A stretch of 64,000 nt of DNA from Pseudoalteromonas sp. T1lg48 (GCF_002964785.1 NZ_PQCC01000018.1:434001-498000), one strand, 5' to 3'; numbered from the stretch's first letter, positions 19,359 to 29,474 are shown. Translations and numbers: made by a program. The notes: generated by a model not told the origin, from the sequence alone.

Positions 19359-22300
19359 ATTTTTCTTCCTCAGCCAATTCATTGATGGGGGCTAATAACT
19401 GCTGCGCCCAGTCGCAAAATTCCTGCTCGCATTGATATAAATCCCGGTAGTCGGCGCTGATATAGGGATCGGCGCGCTCTGGCACGCCGATATAGGCTCC
19501 GACAAATTTTGTATTGGCCTTGCTTATTTCACCCTGTTGCAACCATTCCCAGGCGCTGATCGGAAAAAACGCTGGGCTGCGTGTGTGTGCCTCGCGGTAT
19601 AGCGCCAGCCAGGGCAATAGCAGTTGTTCGGCATGATCTGCAGTGAGCGGGGCAAAACGCACCTGCTCGTCCAGACCCATCACAACCGTGCTAACGGCAT
19701 GGCCACTTAATTGCGCCAGTAGGTGATAAATAAAGCCCTTGATGCGGTCTTTAGGCTTAATACTGGCGCTGCGATAAAAGACCTGCTCGTTGGCATAGAT
19801 ATGACTCAGCCAGCCCTGTATCTGGTGACCGCCGACGTTGACATCCACTTCCACCAGCAGCGGTGATTGTTCGCCGAGGCGCATGCGCACTTGCTGCGCT
19901 AACGCTGTGATGCGGGTTTTTAATTGCCCCAGGGTCACCTCAGCCATGATCCCCTGAGGTAACACGCCGCGTTGAATTAGCTCGGCATCATCTACTTCTT
20001 TATCATTAACGGCACATTCGAGCAGCTCATCAAGCAATTGATAACGGGCCAGCGCCTCAAGGGTAAAATGTTCGTTATCATCGCTACCTTCATCGATATC
20101 GGCGATGCGCACCGCCAACACCTGTTGATAGAAAAATTGCTGGGCGCGAGTGGCGCAGTGTAACAAGGCATCAAGCTCAATAATTGCCTCTGGGTGCGCC
20201 TCTAAGGCAGGTTGTTCGCCTTGCTCTTGCCCATCTTCATAGGTCAAAGCCCAGATGGGGTTAAAACTTTGCCAGCTTCCTTCACTTTGATAGTAATCGC
20301 TGTGAAATGGCTGCAAATGATGCACCGCGGTAAGCACGGCGCTCACTGGCATGGCCTTGTCCGGATAATAAAAGCAACGGTCGATATATTCGCATAACTC
20401 ACTTAACAAAATAGAGGGCATGCGCTCGCTGTTATCGCGGCTTGAACGGCCAATATAGCTAAGGTACACGCTGTCACGGGCACTCAGAAGCGCCTCTAAA
20501 AACAGGTATCTGTCATCCAGGCGCCGCGAGCGATCGCCCTTTCGGCGTTTGCTAAAGGGCACCAGGTCGAAGCCAATAGGCTGGACGTTGCGAGGATAAT
20601 CGGCATCGTTTAAACCAAGAATGCAGACCTTTTTAAAGGGCACAGCCCGCATTGGCATCAGGGTACAAAAGTTCACCTGCCCCATTAAGAAACGCTGGCC
20701 CACGCCCTTATCGTCAATGCCCTGTTGCAGCAGGTTCACAAACACCCGCTGCGAGATGGGGCCAAGATAATCGCCGTTGAAATAGTGCTTATCGATACTG
20801 GTAAACAGGGTGTCTATGGTCGCAAGATCCACGGCGCTTAAACTGTCATCAGCAAATATATGCTCCAACACCTGGCGCATGGCGGCCACCTTTTGTGCCA
20901 GGTCGACGTCTGGGCTCAGCAAGGCCTTCGCCTCCAGCAACGCATTAATAAAGCAAAGCAATTTGCTCAGTATGTCACTGTTCATCCCCTCGACCGCATC
21001 GGCGGGGTATAAGCCCCGATAGGGTTGCGACTTGGTTGCCATGCCAAGCAACAAGCGTTGCAAACCCAGCTGCCAGGTATTCAGTGCCAGCGTAGGCAGC
21101 GCAAATTCGCTTTTATGCTCGCCATCGATACCCCACTTCACCCCGACTTGCTCAAGCCACACATGGCATTGCTGCAATTCCTGCTCGGATAAGGAAAAAC
21201 GCTGACTGATGGCACCAATTTGCAGCAGGTCCATCAGTTCGCTGACGCCGAAACGGCTAAATGGCAGGTTCGCCAGCACCAAGATGGCATTGAGCAGCGG
21301 CCGCTCCTGGGCGATGGATAAGTCGGCGATGGCATAGGGAATATGACGAGCGCCCTTGGCGCCGCCGAAGACCGCTTCGATAAAGGGGCTGTACTGGCCG
21401 ACATCCGGCATCATCACGATAATGTCTTTGGGTGTAAGGCTTGGATCTTTGGCAAATTCCCGCAGCAAGTGGTCGTGCAAACATTCCACCTCCCGTAATT
21501 GGGTATGACAATTGGCCAGTTGCACCGAGGTGTCGTCATCACGCAGCGGCATTTTGCCTTCGTCGCTCACAAACCACTGAGTGTCCTCGGCCAGGCTCTG
21601 ACCCTTAAAGGCCAGCTCATACACTTCTTTTTGTAACTGGCCAAGCAAATGCGGCGCAAATTCGTCGTCAAAGCCATCAATCCATTTGCCATCAAGTTGT
21701 ATAAGTTGCTCAAGGTAATCCCGTCCCAGCTTGCCCCAGGAGGCCAGCAAGGGGTTGCCAACAATATAATAATGGGCGCCCTCGGCGGCTGCATCAAGCT
21801 GGGGTTTTACCTGATAGCGGCTGTTGATCTTAGCCAGGGTTTTCTCATCGACCAGATCGCCCCAATAATGCTCGCTGGGGTTAAATAAGAAAATCAGCAC
21901 CTGGGTGTGTTGTGCCAAGGCATTAAACACCTCTAGTTGCGACTGAGCCAGGGCCGAGATCCCAAATAAACAGATGCGTGGCGGCAATTGCACTTTGGCA
22001 CCGTCGAGTGCCGCCAACAAGGCTTCATGCATATTGGCGCGGTGATAAGGGCTTTGCCCACGCTCGGCTACGGCAGCGACCAGGCTGCGCCATAAATCCG
22101 GCTGCCAGGGCGCATGGGCGATGTCCACTTCATCCAGTTCATCCTCGCCCTGCTCCCATATTTGCAGCCACTGCGGCCGGTACATTAAATAATGGTCAAA
22201 GACGTCGGCAATTTTTTCGCACAGGGCATGGCGTTTACTGCCATCGATATCATCCTCTAAGTAGCTGGCGAGTGCCTCATAATTAGGCAAAGGCAACTTT

Positions 22301-22602
22301 TGCTCGAGTAACTCATAGAGTTTCCAGGCCATATTGGCTTTATTAAAGGCCGACTCTTCGGGGACGCCGGGCAGCACTTGCTGGTACAAAGACCAGACAA
22401 AGCTCGATGGTAAGGGAAAGTCAACCTGAGCACACACGCCCAGTTGCTTTGTGAGCTCAAGCTTGAGCCACTGCGACATACCCGGCGAGTGCACCAAAAC
22501 CAGCTCCCGAGCGAAAATATCCTCGCTACTGGGGGTTGCTAGCAGCGCACATAGTTGCGCGCTGAGGATCTCCATGCGATTAGACTGAATGATATGCAGC
22601 AT
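19345..22602 (-). CDS. recC: Exodeoxyribonuclease V subunit gamma (RecC)
   Basis: The Chi-recognising, catalytically dead helicase-like subunit of RecBCD, 1085 residues (E. coli 1122). It starts with the family-typical MLHIIQSNRMEIL and contains VHSPGMSQWLKLEL, the PLPSSFVWSLYQ region, and FCTLMPMRAVPFKKVCILGLND in the middle. First gene of the rec operon, overlapping recB by 14 bases. No clear promoter could be singled out in the 80 bases upstream. Confidence 0.96.
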   Translation of the reverse strand: MLHIIQSNRMEILSAQLCALLATPSSEDIFARELVLVHSPGMSQWLKLELTKQLGVCAQVDFPLPSSFVWSLYQQVLPGVPEESAFNKANMAWKLYELLEQKLPLPNYEALASYLEDDIDGSKRHALCEKIADVFDHYLMYRPQWLQIWEQGEDELDEVDIAHAPWQPDLWRSLVAAVAERGQSPYHRANMHEALLAALDGAKVQLPPRICLFGISALAQSQLEVFNALAQHTQVLIFLFNPSEHYWGDLVDEKTLAKINSRYQVKPQLDAAAEGAHYYIVGNPLLASWGKLGRDYLEQLIQLDGKWIDGFDDEFAPHLLGQLQKEVYELAFKGQSLAEDTQWFVSDEGKMPLRDDDTSVQLANCHTQLREVECLHDHLLREFAKDPSLTPKDIIVMMPDVGQYSPFIEAVFGGAKGARHIPYAIADLSIAQERPLLNAILVLANLPFSRFGVSELMDLLQIGAISQRFSLSEQELQQCHVWLEQVGVKWGIDGEHKSEFALPTLALNTWQLGLQRLLLGMATKSQPYRGLYPADAVEGMNSDILSKLLCFINALLEAKALLSPDVDLAQKVAAMRQVLEHIFADDSLSAVDLATIDTLFTSIDKHYFNGDYLGPISQRVFVNLLQQGIDDKGVGQRFLMGQVNFCTLMPMRAVPFKKVCILGLNDADYPRNVQPIGFDLVPFSKRRKGDRSRRLDDRYLFLEALLSARDSVYLSYIGRSSRDNSERMPSILLSELCEYIDRCFYYPDKAMPVSAVLTAVHHLQPFHSDYYQSEGSWQSFNPIWALTYEDGQEQGEQPALEAHPEAIIELDALLHCATRAQQFFYQQVLAVRIADIDEGSDDNEHFTLEALARYQLLDELLECAVNDKEVDDAELIQRGVLPQGIMAEVTLGQLKTRITALAQQVRMRLGEQSPLLVEVDVNVGGHQIQGWLSHIYANEQVFYRSASIKPKDRIKGFIYHLLAQLSGHAVSTVVMGLDEQVRFAPLTADHAEQLLLPWLALYREAHTRSPAFFPISAWEWLQQGEISKANTKFVGAYIGVPERADPYISADYRDLYQCEQEFCDWAQQLLAPINELAEEEKYADS

Positions 22603-22763
22603 GCGTAATGGCTGTTAAGGGATAAAGGCCCAGTGTACGCAATTTTTTATCGATACTCTAGGCCACTGTAACATAAGGTGAATTGGTCCCTTCGGTTTGC
22701 AAAAAACGCGATTATGCAGTACCTTTCAAGCTTTCTCGGATGAAATTTTCACAGGGTGTGAAT

Positions 22764-23309
22764 ATGCGTTTAATCGTCTCCAGTTTACTGTGTGCCGGCA
22801 TCTTGGCCTGTGCCTTTTTATTTTTTACGCAAGCCAACTCCAGTCGCACGCCGTTGTCGCAACTCCTGCTCCAGGCACAAACCTTATCACCGCAAATTCA
22901 AGGGCGAATCGCCATGGGTGATACCCGCCTTGCCAATGTCAAAGTTACCCGCACCTTATCCATAGGCGAGCAGCATTTTGTCAGCCAGGCGATCACCGAC
23001 GAGCAAGGCCAGTTTAGTTTTGCCGCCCTCACTTCGGATGAACCCCTTTTAGGGCGCTCAACAGACAGACTGTGGCAGGACATTAGTCTTTATTATCAGG
23101 GCCAGCAATATGTGCTCTGGTACACCGCCATCGACCATGAAATGGATAATTTTGTTGTTCAAGAAACCCTGTCACAGCTTGATTGCAACCTGTTGTGGGG
23201 AGAGGATGAGTTCAGCATTAATGACAAGCGCCGCCTAGGTTTGCCGGTCAATGTGTATTCTATCTGCGACTTAGCGCCGGAGCAGGTACAAAAAAAGCCG
23301 CTCATTTGA
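22764..23309 (+). CDS. Secreted/anchored DUF6795-like protein
   Basis: About 181 residues with an N-terminal hydrophobic segment (residues 2-22, signal peptide or anchor). After that comes a beta-sandwich-like domain of the carboxypeptidase-regulatory type, with IQGRIAMGDTRLANVKVTRT and TDEQGQFSFAAL, the usual pattern of a transthyretin-like repeat. Two Cys near the end (CNLLWGE... and SICDL) may pair. The ATG at 22764 has AGGGTG upstream and starts directly at the signal peptide; upstream in-frame starts would put about 27 extra residues ahead of it. Function unknown. Its 3' end overlaps the terminator of the convergent gene. Confidence 0.75.
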   Translation: MRLIVSSLLCAGILACAFLFFTQANSSRTPLSQLLLQAQTLSPQIQGRIAMGDTRLANVKVTRTLSIGEQHFVSQAITDEQGQFSFAALTSDEPLLGRSTDRLWQDISLYYQGQQYVLWYTAIDHEMDNFVVQETLSQLDCNLLWGEDEFSINDKRRLGLPVNVYSICDLAPEQVQKKPLI

Positions 23310-23315
23310 GCGGCT
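23289..23315 (-). terminator. Terminator for the choice-of-anchor I gene
   Basis: The hairpin AGCCGCTC-ATTT-GAGCGGCT is followed on the minus strand by a run of T. It overlaps the last codons of the convergent plus-strand gene. Confidence 0.8.
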
Positions 23316-23448
23316 AAGTCAGGGTTGTCTAATCAGAATTCAAGCAACAAGCAGGTCATTACTTGCCGAGTAGCTTAAGTAATTGATATTGCAGTTTAAT
23401 GACATCCGTCATAAAAATGAGACTTAAATCACCACCGCTTTATACCCG

Positions 23449-25226
23449 TTACTTAAGATCGATTTGCCACACGCTTACCGAACCGGAAATTTCATTGCCC
23501 ACCACCAATAGCGGCATACCATTAGGGCTGTGCTCGGCGCTGATAAAACGCATACCCTCCGGGGCCAGATCACCGGTGATATCGGCGCCTTCAACCAGGC
23601 CGCGGTTGCTGACGTAGTTTTTAAACTTTACGTCGAATGGGTTGGTGATGTCATACACCATAATGCCACTCATGCGCTCCAGGCCGACAAAGGCATAGGT
23701 ACGACCCTGCACTTGACCCACGGCCAGGGCTTCGGGCTCCGCGCCTTTGGCGTCTGAGCGCGTATCCCCTTCGTTTTCGTCTTCATTGTTGTTAAAGGCA
23801 CTGCCGTGAATCGCCGCAGTAATACGACCGACATCGTCACCTGAGTCATACACCAGGCCGGTATTGGCATCCCAGATAGAGAATGAACGGGCACCATAGG
23901 CATACAGTTGCTCATAACGACCATCCATGTCGGCATCACCGCGCACCGTGGTCACCAGCAAACGACCAATGTCGTCATCATCGTTATTTACATAGGCAAA
24001 ATTATCCGCCAGATCTAAGTCTTCAACACGGGACTCATCGATATAGGCCAAACAGCCATCGTCTTCATCAAACTCTAAACCGCCCTCTGCCAAACAGCTG
24101 GCTGCATCGGCAGAATCAAAGAAGTATTCGCGACCATCGCCCTCATTTGCCGAGACCACAAAATCGGCGCCCTGCCACTGGTAGGTGGCAATGGTATCCG
24201 GTTGATACATGCCATACAGGCCCGGGTATTGTTGGAAGTTAATGCCGCCGTCTTTATCCGAGGCATCAATTAACAAGTTACCCCAGTCCTTAAAGCCCAG
24301 AGCACGTACTTCCAATGTCATATTTTCAAGGTCCAACACGGCCAAGGCATTGTTTTCCTGCAAGGACACATAAGCGGTTTTACTGTCGGCGCTCACGGCC
24401 ACGTATTCTGGCTCCAGATCCATGGCCACCGTGGTATTGATCAACTGTCCTTTGATGGTGCGCCCGGTTGGGTTGGCAAACACCACACCTTGGGCTTCAA
24501 GTTCCGCTTGTTGGTCATTGAATTGACTAAAGCCTAACATGCTGGCCTGCTCGGCAGGTTTACCGGCCTCGATGGCGATCACTGAGATTGAGCCCTCGGG
24601 GTCGATGCTATAATCGCCCGCCGGCTACCTTCGTTGGCCACCACCACCTTGGTGCCATCCGGTGTAAAGGTCACCATGTCCGGCAGGTAACCCACCTCAA
24701 CATTGTGCAAAAACTGCGGCGCATCACCGCTGATATCATAAAAGGCCACCTGACCCTTTACCCCGGTCTCGCCGGCCATGGCCACGGCCAATAAATCGTT
24801 ATTGGCGTCGATGGCAATGCTGTTGGCATCACCCGGTGTATTCGCCGAGACATCCAAGGTGGTGGTGATGTCCAAATTGGTGTTACTGATCACCCCTTCG
24901 TTATCGGCCACCAAGGCAGCGGTATCGAAGTTATCGGCGGCGATGATTTCCACCGTGGCCTTATCCCCAGAACTGTTAATAGCGTAAATATGCTGAGTCC
25001 GTGCATGGTAAGCGACGATCTCCGCAGCCCCTTCCGGCGACTCGGCGTTCAAAACCGCACGACCCACCAGGGTTAACTCTATATCACCGCTAATGCTCAC
25101 GCCTGACTCGCCCTGATCACCCTGTGGCCCTTGCGGCCCGGTTGCCCCCACGCTGCCATCATCACCATCGAGTGAACAGCCGGCCAACACGCTGGCCAAA
25201 GTTAATGCTATAAATGTTTTTTTCAT
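23449..25226 (-). pseudogene. Choice-of-anchor I family lipoprotein, interrupted by one missing base
   Basis: An exported lipoprotein (lipobox LAGC, Cys16) with a short collagen-like stretch (GPQGPQGDQGESG, about 31-43) and then a long beta-propeller-like body. It has the family phrases VVVANEG, IDPEGSISVI, VSANEGDGREY, ARSFSIWDANTG, GAEPEALAVG and LAPEGMRFI. The first frame (25226 to 24579) runs to VVVANEG and then derails; the second (from about 24625 down to 23449) resumes with GDYSIDPEGS. Restoring a single G (minus strand) between 24626 and 24627 rebuilds NEGEPAGDYSIDPEGSIS. Such proteins are secreted or surface-anchored, often annotated alkaline-phosphatase-like; their activity is uncertain. 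The break is probably a sequence error. Confidence 0.85.
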
Positions 25227-25362
25227 AACCCTGTCTCAATTGTTGTAAGAAATGGAAAGGGCTAAGTAAATAGTCGCAAGGTGACAAAACAATGGCATCG
25301 CCATGAAAGGAGGATGACGATTTTATGGCAACGCCTGAACGCTCAGGCGTTGCCAGTGGGGG

Positions 25363-26406
25363 TTAGATTAGTTTAGCAAGCATGTCTTCACTGTATGGGG
25401 TCAGCGCCTGCTGGCCCTTGACCTTGGCGATCAAATCCGGATTGGCGATAAAGGGGCGGCCTATGGCCAACAAGTCAAAACGCTCGTTTGCTATGGCCTC
25501 GGCCCCCTGCTCCGGGGTATAACTGCCGACGCCCACCAAGGTGCCTTTATAGCGTTTGCGTAAATAATCCGATGCACGACCACCGAGATAATCAAATTCC
25601 ATGGCATCATCGAAAATACCCAGATGCAAAAACGCCAGCTCCCGTTGATTGAGCTCCTGCAACAGATGATCAAAGGTCTTGGTGTCTTCGCTGTCGCCCG
25701 GATCAAGCAGGAAGTAGGCACCGGGAGAAAGGCGCAAACCAACACGCTCGCCACCAATACGGGCGCTAATGGCATCAACCACTTCTAAGGCAAAGCGAGC
25801 GCGATTTTCGGCGCTGCCGCCGTAGCGGTCGTCGCGTTGGTTAACGCTGTGATGCAAAAACTGATCGATCAGATAGCCGTTGGCGCCATGGATCTCGACA
25901 CCGTCGAAACCTGCGGCAATGGCGTTTTCTGCGGCTTGGGCGTAGTCGTTAACAAGTTCCGCTATTTGCTCCAGGGTAGCCGCTTTCGGAGTCTGGTAGC
26001 TAAGCTCGCGCATTCTTGGTACCGTGCCTTCAATCCCGATGGCGCTGGCACTTAACACCTCGCCATCAAAAAAGTGCGGGTGGGCAACGCGGCCAACATG
26101 CCATAATTGACAGAAGATCTTGCCGCCCTTGGCATGCACCTTGTCGGTGACCTTGCGCCACCCTGCTATTTGCGCCTCACTGAATATTCCCGGTACATTC
26201 GGATAACCCTGACCATCGGGACGAATAATGGTGGCTTCACTGATGATCAATCCCGCATCGGCACGGCGCCCATAATACTCAGCCATCGCCTGAGTAGGAA
26301 CCAGGTCGGCATCAGCCATACAACGCGTAAGCGGTGCCATCAAGACACGATTATTAAGGATGGTGCCTGAAGATAAGGCATAGGGTTGCAACAATAAGTC
26401 CGTCAT
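25363..26406 (-). CDS. Alkene reductase of the Old Yellow Enzyme family (NemA-like)
   Basis: FMN-dependent, NAD(P)H-using reductase of electrophilic alkenes, nitro compounds or maleimides, 347 residues in a TIM barrel. Family marks are MAPLTRCMADADLVPT at the N-terminus, QLWHVGR, the substrate-anion-binding His and Asn in EIHGANGYLIDQFLH (about residue 180), RYGGSAENRARF, and GVGSYTPEQGAE plus AIGRPFIANPDL for FMN phosphate. It is divergent from a TetR gene, and two palindromic operators lie in the 124-bp gap, so it is likely induced by electrophiles, as nemRA is. Confidence 0.93.
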   Translation of the reverse strand: MTDLLLQPYALSSGTILNNRVLMAPLTRCMADADLVPTQAMAEYYGRRADAGLIISEATIIRPDGQGYPNVPGIFSEAQIAGWRKVTDKVHAKGGKIFCQLWHVGRVAHPHFFDGEVLSASAIGIEGTVPRMRELSYQTPKAATLEQIAELVNDYAQAAENAIAAGFDGVEIHGANGYLIDQFLHHSVNQRDDRYGGSAENRARFALEVVDAISARIGGERVGLRLSPGAYFLLDPGDSEDTKTFDHLLQELNQRELAFLHLGIFDDAMEFDYLGGRASDYLRKRYKGTLVGVGSYTPEQGAEAIANERFDLLAIGRPFIANPDLIAKVKGQQALTPYSEDMLAKLI

Positions 26407-26423
26407 AAAATACTCAATTTAAC

Positions 26424-26441
26424 TTTGAATGTGCAATCAAG
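26424..26441. promoter_or_regulatory. Probable second TetR operator (imperfect)
   Basis: TTTGAATG-TG-CAATCAAG matches the perfect palindrome at 26451-26468 at all but two arm positions and has the same 2-base spacer. Its centre is 27 bases from the perfect site and it lies 18 bases upstream of the reductase start. Confidence 0.55.
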
Positions 26442-26450
26442 ATAAGGACT

Positions 26451-26468
26451 CTTGAATGAACATTCAAG
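26451..26468. promoter_or_regulatory. Probable TetR operator between reductase and regulator genes
   Basis: Perfect palindrome CTTGAATG-AA-CATTCAAG (8-base arms) in the divergent intergenic region. It is of the size and symmetry typical for TetR-family dimers. Confidence 0.7.
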
Positions 26469-26529
26469 TATATCCAAAAAATAAATGATACTATCTTATG
26501 CATCATAAAAATAAGGGACCTCAACACCC

Positions 26530-27114
26530 ATGCGCAGTGCCGAGTTCGACCGCTCCCATGTCTTAGAGCAAGCCATGCACACTTTTATGGAGCATGGCTA
26601 CGCCAAAGCGAGTATGCAGAAATTAACCCAGGCAACCGGATTACACCCGGGCTCTATTTACTGCGCCTTTGGTAGTAAAAAAGGGTTGTTTATCGAGGCG
26701 GTCAGCTATTACCACCAGCAAAAATTGCTGGCCTTTGAAGCTCTTTTTAGTGATGACCAAGCGGTGCTGTCGAGCCTAAAACAATTACTCGCTAATACGG
26801 TGCAGGAATGTGTGCAAAACACCTGTGCCAAGGTGTGCCTGTTAACCCGCTCGCTTAATGAGATTGAAGGGCAAGACCCAGAAATCGCGCAATTGCTCGC
26901 CACTAACTTGCAACAAATTGAGCACAGCCTTGGCGAGCAAATTGCCCGCGCACAGCGTCAAGGTGAGGCCATTAGCGACGAAGCACCCTTAGCCCTGGCG
27001 CGCTTTATCACCATGGGTATTTACGGTATGCGCACCTATGCCTTTACCAACGCCGATCAAAACATTTTAGAGCAGATGTCGGCTCAGCTACTGCGAGCCA
27101 TTCAAAAACACTGA
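26530..27114 (+). CDS. TetR family regulator (NemR-like)
   Basis: A 194-residue TetR-family repressor. The N-terminal helix-turn-helix is SMQKLTQATGLHPGSIYCAFGSKKGLF (described, about residues 27-52). The C-terminal part resembles the TetR_C domain seen in NemR-type sensors. Several Cys occur around residues 96-104 (ECVQNTCAKVCLL); in NemR, Cys modification by electrophiles or hypochlorite releases DNA, so a thiol-based sensing mechanism is a reasonable inference. It is divergent from the Old Yellow Enzyme gene with shared operators. Confidence 0.9.
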   Translation: MRSAEFDRSHVLEQAMHTFMEHGYAKASMQKLTQATGLHPGSIYCAFGSKKGLFIEAVSYYHQQKLLAFEALFSDDQAVLSSLKQLLANTVQECVQNTCAKVCLLTRSLNEIEGQDPEIAQLLATNLQQIEHSLGEQIARAQRQGEAISDEAPLALARFITMGIYGMRTYAFTNADQNILEQMSAQLLRAIQKH

Positions 27115-27299
27115 CTTGATATCAGCGTGATGCGCCCTTATTGCTATACTAAGGGGTAAGCGCATATCCACGGAGTCAACTCCAAGGCTATTCACTTAAT
27201 CAAGCGCCGACCTTGCTCGGCGCCCCACCCGATTCCCCATAAAGGCGATCGGAAGCCTCTTCACAGTGACGTTAATAACAACAGTAGAGGATGAAACGC

Positions 27300-28169
27300 A
27301 TGATAAATTCTGCATTGGTTGCCGAAGGTGGTGGTCAAAAAGGTATTTTTACCGCCGGTGTGTTAGATGCATTTTTAGAACAGAAATTCACCCCCTTTGA
27401 TTTGAAAGTCGGCGTCTCAGCCGGCGCTCAAAACCTCGCTGCCTACTGTGCCAGAGCCCACCAATACGCACACACGGCAATCTCCCAACTGACTACAGAA
27501 CAAAACTTTTTTCGCCCCGCCCGGTTTTTTACCGGTGGTAATGTGATCGATCTAGACTGGTATTTTCGTCAGATACAGCAAGAAGGCAGGGTGCGCTTTC
27601 CGACCACGCCCTCCAATTTAACCCCGCAGAGCAACTTTTACGCGGTGGCCAGTCATTTTGACTCATTTGCCCCCCACTATTTACATACCTGGCACGATAA
27701 TATATTCGATCATCTTAAGGCTTCCAGTGCCATTCCGTTTTTATATCGACCCGGCGTTGAAGTGAAGGGGCATGGCTTGATGGACGGTGGCGTAGCCGAT
27801 CCCATCCCGGTGCGCTGGGCTCACGAACAAGGTGCTAAGACCATCTGGGTGATCCGCACGGTGGAAGCCCATGACGATGGGAAAATGCCGATTCTGGAGC
27901 GATTAAAACCCATTATGAGTCGCATCAACCAATCGCCGCGAATGTTTGCCATGTATCATCACTATCAGCACCGTTATGCCGATGCGGTGGACTTTATGAA
28001 TGCGCCGCCAGAAGGCGTCAACATAGTGCAAATAGCGCCCACCCGGCCACTGCATTCCATGACTCTGGGCTCGGATGCTAAAAACTTGCAAGATGATTAC
28101 CGCCTGGGTTTCGAATTAGGCATGAAGGCAGTTAAAAAGTGGAGTGTTCCTCCGGCAGACGCGGGTTAA
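27300..28169 (+). CDS. Patatin-like phospholipase family protein (YjjU-like)
   Basis: A 289-residue alpha/beta hydrolase of the patatin group with a Ser-Asp dyad. The oxyanion loop EGGGQKGIFTAGVLDAF is near residue 8, the nucleophile elbow GVSAG near residue 40, and the catalytic Asp is in MDGGVADPIP near residue 161. The ATG at 27300 is preferred because a GAGG ribosome site sits 9 bases upstream; the ATG at 27291 would overlap that site. It is likely cytoplasmic, as no signal peptide is present. Likely a lipid acyl hydrolase; substrate unknown. Confidence 0.88.
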   Translation: MINSALVAEGGGQKGIFTAGVLDAFLEQKFTPFDLKVGVSAGAQNLAAYCARAHQYAHTAISQLTTEQNFFRPARFFTGGNVIDLDWYFRQIQQEGRVRFPTTPSNLTPQSNFYAVASHFDSFAPHYLHTWHDNIFDHLKASSAIPFLYRPGVEVKGHGLMDGGVADPIPVRWAHEQGAKTIWVIRTVEAHDDGKMPILERLKPIMSRINQSPRMFAMYHHYQHRYADAVDFMNAPPEGVNIVQIAPTRPLHSMTLGSDAKNLQDDYRLGFELGMKAVKKWSVPPADAG

Positions 28170-28182
28170 ATGGCAAACGATA

Positions 28183-28608
28183 TTAATCGAGCTCGATGAG
28201 GACCCGTTTTATGTCTTGCCGCACACCATGTAAGGTTTCGATCAGCTCATCGGCCTTTTTATCATCACGGCCCAGGTCTTGCCAATGTGCCGCCCAAAGG
28301 CGTTTTAATTGCTGAGTTTGGCGTTCAATATCGCCGCTGATCAAAACACTTAAATCGGTGATAAGTCCGACCTGAATCCAGCCCTTTCTTGGGTTACCTT
28401 CGACTTCATCCTCATCATAATGGGCTGCATAAATGATGCGCTCCAGCTCCCACAATTCCTTGAGCACCTCGAAGGAAGCGGTGCGAACAATATTATTATC
28501 CTCTGAAACCTCTAACCGCCAGGCATTATACGTAAAGCCAATAACGGCAAAAATAAGACTGATCACGGCAGTGAAGTAATAGCTTCTTAGCTTGGCTTGT
28601 GTATCCAT
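28183..28608 (-). CDS. Small membrane-anchored protein of unknown function
   Basis: 141 residues with one N-terminal membrane helix (about 10-28) followed by a charged, helical cytoplasmic or periplasmic domain rich in Asp, Glu and Leu. No motif is recognised. It lies convergent to the patatin gene and about 65 bases downstream of the signal peptidase gene on the same strand, so the two may be co-transcribed. Confidence 0.65.
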   Translation of the reverse strand: MDTQAKLRSYYFTAVISLIFAVIGFTYNAWRLEVSEDNNIVRTASFEVLKELWELERIIYAAHYDEDEVEGNPRKGWIQVGLITDLSVLISGDIERQTQQLKRLWAAHWQDLGRDDKKADELIETLHGVRQDIKRVLIELD

Positions 28609-28673
28609 AAGAACCCACCGACATTGGCATAGGCCTGGCGCCTTTAAAACCCGTGTATCCAGTGTAGTCTTTT

Positions 28674-29381
28674 TTATCGATAAAGGCTTTTGCCGAAACG
28701 CTCCGACCTGGGTAAATAATGCTCATCATAGTCCAGCGAATAAGCCACATGGTGCGCCTTACCCTTCAGCTCGTTTCGGGGCACTAAACCATAAAAGCGC
28801 GAGTCGGCGCTATTGCGACGATTATCCCCCATCATCAGGTAATAGTCCGCGGGAATATGCACAGAAGCAAAGTTGCCGCTGGCGCCGGAGCGTTTTTTAT
28901 CGATACGGATGGCATGGTTCACTTCACCGAGTTGTTCTATAGCCAACAGCGCGTTGGTATTATCAAAGGTGACGCTGTAGCTCAGCGGCTCACCATTGAT
29001 CGTCAGTATTTCATTTTCCATGGCGATGGTGTCTCCGGGTAAACCGAGAACCCGCTTGATCAACAACTCATCGGCGGCGGCGGACTGAAACACCACAATA
29101 TCGCCGCGCTTTGGCTCACCGGTGCGCATCAGCGAGTATTCGGTAAAGGGAATACGTAAGTCATAAGCCATCTTATTGACCGTTATCTGATCCCCTATTT
29201 CTATGGTCGGCAACATGGAGCCGCTCGGCACCCTATACCAATCAGCAAAGGAGCTGCGCATGGTAAATAAACACGCAAGAAAAAGGATCAAGCCCCAGTT
29301 ATTTTTAAGGGCCTTGTGCGAAATAAGAGATACGTTAGAAAGGGTTAGGGATGATGTTTTGGTCGCTTCTTTTTTTGCCAT
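28674..29381 (-). CDS. lepB: Signal peptidase I
   Basis: Cleaves signal peptides of Sec/Tat-exported proteins. 235 residues with one N-terminal membrane helix (about 30-50). The catalytic Ser is in VPSGSMLPT (about 56), the general-base Lys in LIKRVLGLPGD (about 111), and the box MGDNRRNSADSRFYG is near 192-206. The ATG at 29381 has GGAG 7 bases upstream; an earlier TTG is unlikely. It is shorter than E. coli LepB (324) and not next to lepA/rnc, so it may be a second, specialised copy. The gene symbol is by family only. Confidence 0.9.
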   Translation of the reverse strand: MAKKEATKTSSLTLSNVSLISHKALKNNWGLILFLACLFTMRSSFADWYRVPSGSMLPTIEIGDQITVNKMAYDLRIPFTEYSLMRTGEPKRGDIVVFQSAAADELLIKRVLGLPGDTIAMENEILTINGEPLSYSVTFDNTNALLAIEQLGEVNHAIRIDKKRSGASGNFASVHIPADYYLMMGDNRRNSADSRFYGLVPRNELKGKAHHVAYSLDYDEHYLPRSERFGKSLYR

Positions 29382-29474
29382 GGTGCGCTCCAATTAGGAT
29401 TTTATATTCCTGGTTAGAGCGCCCCATATAAGAAAAGTTTAGCCGCAAATGTAACAACTTATATAGTCGTCACA

